A stretch of DNA of 64,000 nucleotides from Scenedesmus sp. ARA3 (GCA_004335835.1 RWJK01001191.1:5234-69233), one strand, 5' to 3'. Positions 24,408 to 37,020 are shown, counted from the stretch's first letter. Notes: generated by a model from the sequence alone, not told the origin. Program-made: numbers and translations.

Positions 24408-24800
24408 GCTGCTGCTGTTGTTGTTCTGCTGCACACGGTCACGAGGCAGCCCGCTGTTTCATCGATCTCGTAGCCAGTTCAACTATTCCTGAGCATAGGT
24501 GCTACGCCCTTGTTGGTACAAAGTGGATCAAGGTTGATACGGTTCGACCTGCTGGAAAGAATCTGCGTGAGGACATTCATCACGATGTCGTGACTTATCG
24601 GCGGATTGCGCTGGAACCTGTAGCTAATACTCTTCCGCAAGAGTTGCGTCTTCGGACACAGGTACAATGTTTCAGTGGCGAAAGGGTTTGGGTCAGGTGT
24701 TCACTGTACACTGCACAGGGTGGGAATGGGAGGTCCGTCGGTTTAATGAGGGCTATGTACCCTCGCTCCTGACAAGCATACAAGCGTGCTTTCAGCAATG
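24408..24800 (+). CDS. Orphan open frame of unlike composition, possible exon
   Basis: A plus-strand frame stays open from about 24402 to a TGA at 24770, roughly 120 codons. The middle reads like protein: ALVGTKWIKVDTVRPAGKN, then REDIHHDVVTYRRIALEP. Codon use is A/T-richer than the neighbouring genes and there is no CTG repeat. It starts just upstream of the divergent histidine-phosphatase ATG. There is no ATG early in the frame and no downstream exon was found. The minus strand is also open for 62 codons here. It may be an exon of an unseen gene, a fragment of a mobile element, or chance. Confidence 0.3.
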
Positions 24801-26219
24801 TTACTCAAGCTAAGCTAGGGTGCTGTTGTGCTCCCAGCACCAGCACACACCACCAACAATGCTGCACAGCACCTGGAGGCTAGGGGTTCACTCAATTCTG
24901 ATGTTGTACAGAGCACATTGATGATCCACTACAAGACTCGACAACGCCTGGACGTGAACAGCCATATCGCCAAGCATACAGCCATCTAACGAAAGCGATG
25001 CTGCAGGCAGCAGCCATGCATCATCCCCCCGTATGCTGAGCAACAAACCGCCAGCACCGCAGCTGGACAGTCTGCATGACTGCAGCACAGGCGACTTACG
25101 ACTGCGATAAGCCTCACCATATAAAGGCAGAGAAAAAAGACGCACAGGCTGGCTGGTATGCATGACACTCCATCGCTGTCACGCTGCAGCACCTGTCTCA
25201 GAAGCATGCTGTGCGCACAACACGCCTGCATGTAGAGTCAGCACATGCGGTTGAGTGCAACTCAGGGCTGGGCAGCTAGCGCTGAAGATACCATGAGTTC
25301 TAATAACTTGAACATGGTTGCTTGCTTGCCTGCTGAAGCTGAAAGCAGCTGCAGCTGCATGGCTGTGTGCTGCTGCCAACCAACAGCAAGCCTCCGCTGC
25401 TCAAAGCACCCGACAGCTGGAACCTTGTACAGCAGCACAAACCATCAGCTTCTGCTGCGAATGTCAAACACACACTCAAGAGAGGGCCACGACGCATACA
25501 CACATATAGCGGCTGCGTTCAATGCACACGGCAGTGTTCAGTTGCATGTGCGCATGTGCGTCATCACATAACTTGCCACATTGTGAATCCACACGCTGCT
25601 GCTTGACGCGGCCGATGCTGACAGCCATGCCATTCAAGCGGTCCTCGCAGCTGAATGCATGTGACAGCATGGACCAAAGTTGCAGCCCCGCAAGCCACCA
25701 TGCAGAGCGGCATGAGCTGCACATCTGACGCTTCAACTGCTGTTGGATGGCATCAAATAACACACTCACATCCTAACCCCGCGGCAGTGCTGCTTGCTGC
25801 CCAAGTGGCACAGTCGGCTGCTGGAGGCGCTGTGCTGCTCCAGCTACTGCACACACACACTGCACGAATGCAAAGCCCCGCACGCCTGCTGCAGCAGCGC
25901 GCGCGTGCTCGCACAGCAGCTGCATCACCAGCTGCTGCCTGGCTGAGCAGCTGCTGCGCTGTGCAACAAGGTGCACACTGCGGCTGCAGATCATCGCAAA
26001 TTGCGAGTCTGCTGCTGCTGGCGCTGTTGCTGCTGGCAGCTGCGGCTCCACCTCCAAAGCGCCAGGCGGGGGCAGCTCCACACTGCACCAGCACCAGCAC
26101 CAGCACCAGCACTATCAACTGGCAGTGCTGCTCCTGCTGCTGCTGCTGCTGCTGCTGCTGGCGCTGCTGTCAGCTGCGCCAGCTGCTGCTGCTTTCAGAT
26201 GCGCCAGCTGCTGCTGCTG
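24801..26219. other. Intergenic region, no supported gene
   Basis: This is downstream of the SCaMC-like carrier on the minus strand. Frames here are Ala/Cys/Ser-rich readings of repeats. About 26090-26115 has a short CAGCAC run and about 26130-26220 several interrupted GCTGCT tracts next to the carrier's stop codon. Confidence 0.5.
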
Positions 26220-26326
26220 TTAGCTGCGCGGGTCCACGCCCATGAGCATCTTTGTCTCCTCGAAGACGTACCAGCTGATGCCTGCGGCTGGCGCCAGCTT
26301 GATGAGGTTGGGCAGCAGGCCCTGAC

Positions 26327-26383
<57 letters not shown>

Positions 26384-29254
26384 ACAGGCGACACGCGGGA
26401 CACATGTCAGCGCGCCAACACACCACCACGAAGGGTGAACAGTTGCATGAACAAGACATCACTGAAGTCCTCACAGTCATCCGGATGCATTTGCTTGAGC
26501 ATGCATCCAGGTCTCACAGAGGCCCCTCCTTTGGCATTGTCCGCCGGAAGACAATTGCCATGCTGGAGTTCTTTAACTGCCATTATGTCCCAGCCAATGA
26601 CTGCCTTTGCCGATCACAACAACAAAACCTGACAAAGCCACAAACACAACTGTCCCCCACCTTGTAGAACCCAAGCGGCCCCTCTTTCGCCATCGTCTGC
26701 CGGAACACGTCCGCCATGCCGCTGTATTTGATCGGCCGCCCGCCCACGCCCTGCGCCTGCAGCCGCGTGCGCACCAGCGCCAGCGGATAACTGACCAGCT
26801 GCGCCACGCTGCTGCTGGCCATGCCTGTGCCAACGATGGCGATGTGTGGCGGCTCGCCATCGTAGCGCTGCAGCAGGCCATCTTTGAGCAGCTCAAAGAG
26901 GCATATGTCCACGCCAGCATAGGGCAGGATGCCGCACTGCAGGAAGCGAGCACAAACAACGCCGGGCGGCAGCAGACACCGAATCAAAGACATGTCATTG
27001 TGTGCGCCAGCAGCTCAAAGAACCAGGTATCGACCCCAGCATTGGGCAAGACGCCGCACTGCAGAGGCAGGCAGGCAGGCAGGCAGTTGGTATGACAAAT
27101 GGCGATGTGTGGCGGTTCGCCATCGTAGCGCTGCAGCAGGCCGTCCTTCAGCAGCTCAAAGAGACAGATGTCCACGCCGGCGTAGGGCAGGATGCCGCAC
27201 TGCATGATGAGAGCATGGAAAAGGCCGGGCAGCAGCAGACACTAGATCAGTGACATGTCACTGCGTGCGTCAGCAGCTCAAAGAGGCAGATGTCGACTCC
27301 AGCATCAAGCAAGACGCCGCACTGCAGAGGCAGGCAGGCAGGCAGTGTTACAGATGGCAATGTGAGGTGGCTCGCCGTCGTAGCGCTGCAGCAGACCGTC
27401 TTTGAGCAGCTCGAAGAGGCAGATGTCCACGCCGGCATACGGCAGGATGCCGCACTGCATACAAAACAAGATAGCGACAAGCGCTATGTCACTGAGTGGT
27501 TGAGCAGCTCGAAGAGGCAGAGGTGCACGCCTGCGTAGCGCAGGATGCCGCACTGCAAGAGACCATGAGTGAACGGGTACCAATGAGTGAATGCTGTGCC
27601 AATGGCTGGTGAAGACAGCAGCAGCGCAGCAGCCTTGCCTGTTGCAACAACCCCGGACAGACGCATCGGCAGAGTAGCACGTACCACATTGCAATTGAAG
27701 CCCAGCGACAGCAGCGCTTTTGCTGCAACATATCCCTGAGCAGACACTAGCCTGGCATCTAGCTGCGACAGAAGGGCGCGGCTTCGACGTCAGTACAAAA
27801 CCATGCGCACCATCGACGGCACCAGGCCTCGGTAGAACGCAGTCAGGCCCTCCTTCTGCCACAGCCGCGCCGCAGTGGCCCATATGCCCGCGTACTCGTT
27901 GCTGTGGCACACCGCCAGCCGCGTGCGCACCGTGTCCAGTGGGTACACCAGGCCCTGCAGCACATGTGGCAGGGCATGTGCAACAGCATCAGAAACTCTG
28001 CTATGTTTCTGACAGCACGAAGGCCAACGCGTCCAGCGGATACAACAGGCCCTGGCGCAGAGCAGTACACATGCAGCAGTACACATGCAGCAGTACACAT
28101 GCAGCAGTACAGGGCAGGAAAGAGCACGTCAGCAGTTACACATGAAGCAGTTGATGCACCGTGTCCAGCGGGTACACCAGGCCTTGCAGCAGAGCAATAC
28201 ACACAGCAGTAACGGCATGAGCAAAAGCGTCAGCAGCAGCAGAGGGACGCACGCCAGCAGCAATAGGCGAAGCGCCAGCAGCAATGCTCCTTAAGAGGCA
28301 GCCACATCGCACTGCTGCACGACAACACCCTTAGGGCCTGCCCCGCGCCGCACCTACCCCACTGCGCCTGACACGCCGCCGCACACCATGCGCTGCCAGG
28401 GCATGATGTCCTTTCACACTGCACTGCTGTACGACAACAGCCTCGCCAGCCACACCCACCTGCCCCACTGCGCCGGACACGCCGCCACACACCATGCGCT
28501 GCCGTATGAAAGTGGCAGCAGAGAGGAGGGAGCTACACCAGCAATTGCAAACACACCAGCTACAAACTAAGCAGAACACTGCTAACAGGCTTCTCCTGCC
28601 GCACAGCACCGCTGCGCTGCAGCACCCTTGGAGCGTGTAACATCTGCCCCGCGCCGCACCTGCCCCACCGCGCCAGACACGCCGCCGCACAGCATGCGCT
28701 GCCGTATGAAGTGGCAGCAGAGGGGAGGGAGCTACACCAGCAATTGCAAACACAACAGTGACACCAGCAACATACTAGGCATTGCACACTTGAAATAGGC
28801 TTCTCCTGCCGCACTGCACCGCTGCGCTGCAGCACCCTTGGAGCCTGTAACACCCGCCCCGCGCCGCACCTGCCCCACTGCACCTGACACGCCGCCGCAC
28901 ACCATGCGCTGCCAGGGCATGATCTCCTTTCGCACGGCACTGTTGTACAACAGCAGCCTCGCCAGCCACACCCACCTGCCCCACTGCACCGGACACGCCG
29001 CCGCACACCATGCGCTGCCAGGGCGTTATCTCAGCCCCGTCGCCCTGCAGGCTGTGCCGCATGTGGTCGTTCAGCGCCAGCTTGATGCTCGTCTCGGGGG
29101 CGATCTTGAGCACGTTGGTGCCGTTGCCGCGGAAGAACGAGCGCACGCTGCCTGCACAGCACAGCATGACAGTCATTGTTCATGCGTATCAATATAGTGC
29201 AGCTTGCTGGGGACGCTGCTGGAGCTTGCGCTGCAGCCAAGTGTTGCTGTGGTA

Positions 29255-29285
<31 letters not shown>

Positions 29286-30302
29286 GATGACGGCTTGCAC
29301 AGGCACAGCTGGCACGGCCTGTGTGGCGAATCGGGGCGTGTCTGACACACATACTTCTGCACTTGCAGTGCAACGGCTGGTGTAAGACTGGCTGCCATAG
29401 TGTCGTTGACTGCTGGAACTACGCTTAAAACACATCTGCATGCACTGCAAAACTGCTGCCTTGCGCCACATCTCTGCTGCTTTGCGTTGCAGCATGCTGC
29501 ACCTGTCCTCACTATGCTGCTGCTGCCCTGGTCACCTGCTGTACGACACAGCCGCTATCGCTGCTGCTGCGCCTCTGTCAAGGTGGCTGCAGCTGAATGA
29601 AACTTGATGCACTTCATGCATACACAGCTCTCAATGCGCCACCTGTCAACAGATGCAGCACTGCAGCTAGCTGCAGCCTCTGCAGACCCTGTCATGCCTG
29701 CGCACCTTCTGCTGCCATGACGCGCATGCCTTCCCGCAGCGACATCATCTTGCCCTCCTGCACCTGCAGCAGCATCTTCAGCCGGTCCACTGGCGCTGTG
29801 GCTGTCCTGCTGAGGGCTCCAGCAAGGCCTGCGGTTTGAATTTGCGTTGTGACAGTTTTGTAGGCAGGAAGGTGACATGTGATGAAGATGAGCCATGAGT
29901 CAGGACAAGGGTTTTCTTCTGTCGGGCAAGCAGTGCCTAGGGCTTGGCCGCTTGTGCACAGCGCAGCATTGCAAGCAAGCATGACTACCAACGTGCTAAA
30001 AACGCTACAGAGAAGGGTAAAAGGAGGGCTATCTGGTAATAGACAAGATGTGCTGACTGCACGTGCTGTCCCAGATTCAAAGCAGCAAGCGATGGGCTGT
30101 CCCAGAGCTGTGCCAGCTGCTGCTGCCTACCTCCAGCAAAGAAGAACTTGGGTACCCGGAAAGGATCATCTGTTTCATGTCCTTGCTGCTGCTGTTGCTG
30201 TTGCTGCCGATGCTGCTGGTGCTGGTGCTGTGCTATCGCTATACTGTAGGTTGTGCTGGTTTGTGCCATGCTGTCGCCTCCATGAGGGTGGAGGGAGATC
30301 AT
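26220..30302 (-). CDS. Mitochondrial carrier of the ATP-Mg/Pi (SCaMC) type, without EF-hands
   Basis: Six exons: 30302-30131, 29828-29706, 29151-28976, 27954-27811, 26936-26661, 26321-26220. The phases agree and give 330 residues. Three carrier repeats are visible: P70-x-D-xx-K (ATAPVDRLK), P162-x-D-xx-R (YPLDTVRTR) and a third, PLALVRTR, at about 256-263, whose missing acidic residue is normal for SCaMC carriers. GILPYAGVD (207-215) and LLPNLIKLAPAAGISWYVFE near the C-terminus also fit this subfamily, which exchanges ATP-Mg for phosphate across the inner mitochondrial membrane. The N-terminus is only about 55 residues and Gln/His-rich, with no EF-hand, so calcium control typical of animal SCaMCs seems absent unless upstream exons exist. 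The last exon follows a long (CTG)n tract. Introns 3 and 4 are full of exon-edge copies. Confidence 0.93.
26327..26379. repeat. (CTG)n tract upstream of the carrier last exon
   Basis: About 17 CTG units on the sense (minus) strand, followed by CGTCAG at the acceptor of the final carrier exon (exon starts at 26321). Confidence 0.9.
27042..27556 (-). repeat. Five tandem copies of the carrier exon 5 acceptor edge
   Basis: The acceptor and first 20-95 bases of exon 5 (CGILPYAGVDICLFELL) recur at about 27042-27062, 27105-27201, 27267-27323, 27354-27457 and 27500-27556 (true exon start 26936). The copies at 27105 and 27354 reach YDGEPPHIA and stay open. Others carry substitutions such as CGVLPNAGVD. 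Each keeps a TGCAG-like acceptor context on the minus strand. Confidence 0.92.
28013..28187 (-). repeat. Copies of the carrier exon 4 acceptor edge
   Basis: The exon 4 start (GLVYPLDTV; true start 27954) is echoed at about 28022-28054 and 28154-28187. Between them is a short tandem of the 13-base unit CAGTACACATGCAG at about 28063-28110. Confidence 0.85.
28340..28945 (-). repeat. Four copies of the carrier exon 3 donor edge
   Basis: The exon 3 end (PWQRMVCGGVSGAVGQ and its GTGGGTG or GTGCGGC donor; true end 28976) is echoed at about 28348-28415, 28448-28503, 28655-28705 and 28855-28945. One copy encodes QWGR instead of AVGQ after a frame slip; others keep VCGGVSGAVGQ. Confidence 0.9.
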
Positions 30303-31328
30303 TATTTACACATAAGCAACCGCAGTGCGCTGTGCAGGCGAAGCAAAGGTGGTGCTGCCCCAACTGAGGAGCAAGCAGCCCTTGCCCGCAACGGGCGTGA
30401 GCTGCGTTTATAGCATACGTTTGAAAGGTTTATGCTGCAGAATGCTTGTTTTTGTGAAGATGGCAGGTAGCAACACGCTGCTGCTCTTCCTCCGGCAGCA
30501 CGCTGCTGTTGCTGCTGCCGCTGCCAGCCAGTCAAACAAAAGCAGCAAACTGATCTTCTTCAAAAACATCCGTGCGCTGAGGTAGCGAGCCTACAGGCTG
30601 TCTTTGGAGGCAATGTCATCTGGACCCCCCTGTGTCATTTGTACATAATCCGGTGTGGGACCTCCTCGCAGGCCGGGCGCCGGGTTTAAATCCAACAAAT
30701 GTTTCATGTTCAGCACGCAGAGCTACACAAACACCCGCGCAGTCCACGCTGCCTGACACTGGCAGGTACCGTACATGCCATCATGGGCCAGCCAAGGATG
30801 CCAACAACACGAGGAGGGTTCGACGTTGCAATAGCGGGTAAGCAGCAATGCTTCGTAGCTTCATGCATAGAATGTCATCAGGTTCAACAGCAATGGAACA
30901 GGGGCAGCAGCATCAGGCCCTGACAGCTTGCTATTCCTAGTGTGGACGTCATCACCCAGCCTGGCAAGCCGATTGTACTGCCAGCGCTGCAAACTGAACC
31001 ATCCAACAGCTGCAACTGTAACACAAAAACCGTGACTGATACCGGTGGTAGTACGAGTTCAGAGCATCATGCATCACATGCTGTGGTGTGTGCAGGCCTG
31101 ATCACAACATTGGTAACCAGCCCTGCCACTGCAACAACAGGGGCTGCATCAATGAAGCGCAGCAACCAGTGGTGCCTTGGTTTCGTGATTCGAGCTGACA
31201 GCAACTTGCTGCCAATGCCAAACACCAGTCTAAAGGATGATTAACAACACCCCTGACTTGGTTCTGTGCATGCCACTCACTCTTCCCAGACTTTTAAACA
31301 CCTGCACACTAAACACAATGCCTGCAAA
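30303..31328. other. Intergenic region between carrier and MYND gene
   Basis: This 1.0 kb should include the carrier promoter (from 30303 upward) and the MYND 3' UTR (below 31329). No open frame has a recognisable domain. A CTG-rich patch lies at about 30475-30525. Nothing else is evident. Confidence 0.55.
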
Positions 31329-32369
31329 TTACCCTGCCGCTCTGCTCTGCTCCATCCTCGCGCACAGCTGCTTGCACAGCGGCTTGTGCCGCGACTTGTG
31401 CTGCGCCCTGCAGCCGATGCTGCAGTACCTTGCAGCGCCGCACTTACTGCACAGCACTGCTCTCACACTGCCGCAACTGCCATCACCAAGCAGCCCCAGC
31501 TCACTCACTGTCGCTGTGTTCAAACATAGCGGGTTGCTGCAGCAGAATGGCACCAGCAGCTGCCCAGACAGTACACCTCCAAAGCCCTTCAGCTGAGCTG
31601 GCAGCTCCCTCACACAGCCCTGCTGCAGCACCCCTGCAGGACTTGCGAAATTCAAGGAGTGGTTATGGCCAGCTTGGCCCGTGGTAGCCGCTACGGCAGC
31701 TGCATACCCGGCAGCAAAGCCAGCTGCAAAGCCAGAAGCAAAGCCTGTCTCATGGTAATGCCGAGCCAGCTTCATTGCTGCTTTCAGCAGCTGCACTGCA
31801 TGCCTTAGTGCAGGCAGCAGCTCCTGCTGCAGCTGCTGCAGCACCTGCTGCAGGTCAAAGCCGCCTACTGGAGACGCACCTGCTGCGGCTGCTGCTGCTG
31901 CTGCTGCTGCTGTATTGTCCTGCAAGCTGTCCTGCAAGCCATTCTGCAAGTCTACTTGCTGCCCTGCAGGCTGCTGCTGCTGCTGCTGCTGCTGCTCACT
32001 GTGCAGCAGCGCCTGCGCGTGCGCCGCAAGTATGCTGCCCACAGCGCTGCTGTGCATGCCTGCCAGCAGCCCTACATGCTTCTCAACTGCCATCGCTGAT
32101 GCCATGGCCATCTGCACATGCCAGAAAGCATTGTGCAGCGTAGCTGTGACGCTGCTGCTGCTGCTGTCGCTGCCATGTCTAGCACCTGCTGCTTCTCTAT
32201 CCCGCTGCAAAAGCTCCCCTAGCAGCCTCCCACGCAGCTTGATCAAGCGCCCGAGCAGCAGCAGCCAAGGCACTGCTGCTGCAGCAATGCGTGTACGTTC
32301 CTGCTCCATATCCCCGCCTGCCGTGTCTACATCATCCCCTGAAGCGCCTGCTGGCGTGCAATAGGCATG

Positions 32370-32419
<50 letters not shown>

Positions 32420-33046
32420 GCTGCCTGGCTAAGCTGTCCAGTATGTACACCGGCGTCTGCTCGATCGGGTGCATTGCAAACAGCTCCTTCCGTCCAGATG
32501 TATCTGTCATCATGAGCTTGATCTTGCTGGCGAGCAGCGCAAACAGCTGCAGCTGCGGGGTACTACACGGTGCACTACCAGCAACAGCAGCTACTAATGG
32601 CCCAGGCCTGCCTAATGGAGCACAGGTGGATGCTAGGCAGGAGCTCAGTGCAACAGTAGCAGGGTGCAGCACACTCTGCCGCTCCCTGCCATGCCACTGG
32701 CCCGCTGCTGCTGCTGCCGCTGCTTGCAGGAGCATGCCAGTACCCCTAGCTGCTGTCCGTGGCACTACAGCAGAGGTTCCGCTGCAGCTGCGCAGCACAG
32801 ATTCGACTGCTGCTGCAACCGGCCGGCACATCGCGCGCCACGCTGCTGCTGTGTACAGCGCGTCCATCTGCTGCTGCCTGCTGCGGCGCGTGCGCAGCGG
32901 GCGCAGGCTGTCTGCTGCTGCTGTGTGCACGCCCATCAAGCCTCCACCATGCAGGTGTGCATCATCATCATCAGCAATGTGCTGATGTATATCAGCATGG
33001 TGGTGATGATGGTGATGGTGGTGGTGGTGCTCATGCTGCAGGCTGT

Positions 33047-33079
<33 letters not shown>

Positions 33080-33183
33080 CATCATCCGGCTCCCATGGTA
33101 GCTTTGAGACAGCAGTGAGCACCTCAAGCAGTCCCCACAGTGCCTCACGTGTGCGGGCGCTCAGGGGTGCCCTGCTGGGCGGC

Positions 33184-33234
<51 letters not shown>

Positions 33235-36200
33235 CCTTCCCCGGCAACAGTAGCAGCAGGGGTAGCTTCTGCTGCAGGCGCTGCCCCTGCTGCTGCTGCC
33301 GCTGCTGCTGCTGAGCTCTGTGTAGCTTCTGCTGTTGAGCTGCTGATGGGTTGTGTGGTTGCCACATCGCCAGCTGCGCCTGCTCCTGCTGCAGCCGCAT
33401 CGCCAGGCACCACCAGCTGCTGGTCAGGCTGTGTTGCGTTTGCTGCCGCATCCCCTGCTGCCCTGTCACTGCCATCTGCTGCAGCTGCAGCCTTCTTCTC
33501 ATCACCTTGCTGCTCTTCTTTGGGGCCTATCTTCCCCAGCAGAGAGTGTAGCAGCCGCTCCTGGTGCTGCTGCTGCTGCTGCGGGCCCTGCTGGCCCAGC
33601 AGCTGCTGCACCACCTGCACCACCAGCTGCAGCAGCTCCTGCACAGGTAGGTGGCTGTCTGGCTGCAGATCATACTGCTGCCATGTAACACTTGACAGCC
33701 GAAACAGGCCAGGCGGCGCACCCTGTGCAAAGTTCAGAGTGCTGCCGTCTTTCTGCACTGCCCCAACCTTCTGGAGCACCGGCCAGCAGCGCGCAGAGTA
33801 CGCTGCAGCAGCACAGGCAGCGCTCACCAACTCCAGCGGACTCGGCGGCAGACTGCAGCTGCTGCTGCTAAGCCGCGCGAGGCTGCTGCTGCTGCCCAAG
33901 CTGCCTCTCCTCTGATGCTGCACATGCTGCAGCGCCGCACACTGCTGTGCTGCCAGCGGACCGTCAAACTTGCCGCTGCTCAGAGCTACTGCTGTGTCCA
34001 GCAGCATCAGCGGCAGCTGCTGCTGAAGGCTGAGGACCTCAAGCTCCTCTTGACCTCTAAAGCCATAGTCCCTGCAATCATCGACCAAGTGTGCTGCTGT
34101 TGCTGCGCTGGGGGATACAGCACCTGGCCGGCCCAAATCATTCATTTCTTCCTCGTCCTCCCTTGGAGAGTTCGGTGTGCGAGGTGAAGCAGGGGAAGCT
34201 GGGGAGCTAGGAGACAGCGAAAAGCCCTTGCTGCTGCGCACCACGAAAGCCCCACGCGCTGCTGCTGTTGACGCGTGGTCTCCTGCAAGGTCTAACGCTG
34301 CTCTGTCTGTCCTGCTAACAACATCTCCTCCCGTGCTGCTCCTGCGCCGCTGCGCTGCATGCGTGGTGCTGTTATTGTTATTTCCTGCAGGCTCCCTGCC
34401 GCTGCTAGGCTGCAAGTGGGATGCGCCTTGCAGGAGAAAGCGAGCAACCCTGCAGGCCTGCACATACTCCACATCTGCTGCTCGAGTGAACACATCTGAG
34501 CAGCTTGCAAGCTGCAGCAGCGGCCCTGGAAGGCCCAGCGCAGCCCAGAACTGCAGCAGAGGTGTGGCCGGCTGCTGCTCCTGCTGCTGCTGTGAGCTGT
34601 CATCTGCTGCTGGCTTGCCTGTCATGCCTAGCACCTGGTTCCAGAGCTGGTGCAGGCCTCCATCACCTGCAGCAGGTTGCACAACAACAGAGGCAAGGGT
34701 GATGCAATGGCTGCGGCAGGCTGTAGCATAGTGCAAACAGGGTAATCATCAGCAGAAGCAGCTCACACTCAAAAGTGCAGTAACTGAAGCAGCTGCGACC
34801 CGTATGCTGCATGCGCGAAGCAGACATCCCCCAAGTGCAAGGCTCAGTCAGGCATGTTGCTGGAAGAAATCAATCGCCCTGGGGCTCTTACAACTACTGT
34901 ACTAGGCCACCGTCAGTCCTACCCGCATGCTCGTCGTCTTCCTCCTCGCTGGAGCCCCCAGCAGCCCCAACGTACTGCGGCCCCTGCTGCTTCTTCCGTT
35001 GCTGCTGCTGCACACCTGGCTGGCCATCCAGCCGCTTCTGCCCCAGCTGCTGCTGCTGCACGCATGTGCATGGCTGCTGCTTGCTGCCAGAAGGTGCTGC
35101 CTCGCATATCCTGCAAGCACCACAGCTGCAGCTGCAGCTGCCGTCCTCTGACGAAGCCAGAGAAGAAGAGGATGACCATCCAGCAGCACCAGCCAGCCTG
35201 CCTTGTAACGCTACAGCATCATACTCCACAGGGTGCTGTGCTGCAAAGCTGCTGCTGTCTTCCAGGCCCAGCTGCTGCTGCAGCCGCTGCGTTTGTATCG
35301 CCAGCATCGCCAGCATCAGCTGCAGGATAGATGGGCTCTGCAAGAGCTCCCGAACCAGCGGCTGGTGTGCCTCTGCTGCTCCTGCAGCACCCTCTACCCT
35401 CAACATCAAGCTACTGATCTGGTGCATCAAGTCATCTGCTACTCGCAGTCCACTTAGCATTATCTGCTTGCTGCTGTTGCCGCCAACCTCCCCCATAGCT
35501 CTGCCAGCGCAGCGAAGCATCGCCATGGCTAGCTGAGCAGCCGGATCTGCCAAGCGAGCAGCAGCTGGATCCCCGCTGCTTGCAGGATGCACTGCTGCTG
35601 CTGCTGCAGGGCCTGCAGTGGCAGCAGCTGCTGCCTCAGTTGCTGCTGCTTCATCAGCTGGCGGTGCGAAGATGTCATCTGGCCAGATGCGCTCCAAGCA
35701 GCGGAAGAGGTCAAGCAGCGCAGTCGCCAGTGACAGCGCGGTAGGACGTGGGTTGAAGAACAGCGCCCGGGCCTCCTGCAAGCACCAGCAGCAGCAGCAG
35801 CAGCAGCAGGTGCAGGTGAACAAAGAAGCCAGGCAAGCACCAGCAAAGAGGCACGCAAGCAGTGATAGCAGCAGCCAGGTGAACTGCTGCACTTCCTGCA
35901 TACCTGTTGCTGCCGTGGGCTGCTGCCGTACACTGCAGCATCCCGGCTCCACTGCCAACACGCCAGTGCCCCTGCTGCTGCTGCCCCTGCTCCTGCTGCC
36001 GCACACTGCCACCTGCTCCTATGCAGCGGTAGCTGTCAGCACCAGCAGCAGCAGCAACCAAACAAAGCTTCAAAGCACTCACCGTGCGCAGCGCCCATGC
36101 CATGGCTTGCAGCAGGGAGGTCTGCTCGCAGCGCTGCCGTGCCAGACTGTCTGCCAGCTCAGGCGGCAGCCCCCAGCCCTCACTGGGGTGGTGGCAGCTC

Positions 36201-37020
36201 TCCAGCACAGCAGTGGTGGTCTTGATGGCCTGCGTCGGAGAAGTGCAATATACAAACAATAAGCAAGCGCAATACAAGGATCTGCACCGTCCAGTGCACT
36301 GCACCAGCTGCTCAGAGACGATGGCGGTGTTTGTTTTGCTTGTATGGTCCAGGTTTGCAAGCAGCGCCTGCGTTTGGCGGTGAGGTGTGACTGCCTCTGC
36401 ATGCTGTGGGCATGACCTGTAAAAAGGCAGTACAAAGCTCACCTGCGCCACGCGTGCCACACTGAAGGCTGGGTCGTCACCATTGAGGCTGAGCAGGCAG
36501 GAGGTGACCTGCGCATGCAGCATGACATGGATGGGGGTTGAACACACTGTTGACAGCTGCTTGTGAGCATGCAGCAGAGACATGCTGCAGCTGCAGCCTG
36601 CAGAGATGATGCTGACATAACATATGTTGTGCTCATTGCAGCTCAAGTGGACGCGGTTGTACTACATGCAAGAGGGGCATGCAGGGAGCAGCAGCGCAGC
36701 AGCACCTGCCCCAGCTTCAGCAGCAGCTCCAGGGTGAGCACGAAGGCAGGTGGCCGGCTGCCACCTGAGGAATAAAGGCTGCTGATGGAAGACATCACTG
36801 ACGATAGCTCCCTCCAGTCCTCGTGCTTCATCATGACACATCTTCGAGTGTCGAAAGTAGCCAGTTGCTGCTGCGCTCGCACCCAGGGATCTGAATCTAG
36901 CGTCACGATATTTGCTGAACGATGACCTGAACCTTCATCGTCTGTTGAGTCTCGATGCAGATCACGATCAGTGTGCAGCTGATTTGCGACACGCCTCCGG
37001 AAGTTGTTGACAAACGCCAT
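31329..37020 (-). CDS. Very large MYND-type zinc-finger protein
   Basis: Five exons: 37020-36706, 36508-36443, 36229-36083, 35775-34923, 34666-31329. The phases agree and give 1572 residues. The C-terminal MYND finger (about 1503-1557) shows Cys pairs CSNPLC and CSKC, then YCSIGC, two His and a final Cys (ARYCSIGCRAQH), the standard metal ligands. MYND fingers bind proline-rich partner peptides. The N-terminal 400 residues are mostly helical and low in repeats; the middle has long poly-Ala and poly-Gln runs and an uncommon run of about ten His followed by DDDDAHLH (codons near 32955-33040). A single 3.3-kb exon holds most of the protein. Chlorophyte genomes carry many long MYND proteins of unknown function, and no catalytic (SET) domain is seen here. 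The ATG at 37020 starts a clean frame. Confidence 0.88.

Noticed and set aside
24479..24667. Minus-strand 62-codon frame over the orphan ORF
   Set aside because: The plus-strand frame is longer and reads more like protein; the minus frame begins with no ATG in good context.
30640..30720. Possible tRNA or SINE: GGTTTAAATCC resembles a B box
   Set aside because: The expected T-arm pairing fails and no acceptor or anticodon arm can be formed around it.
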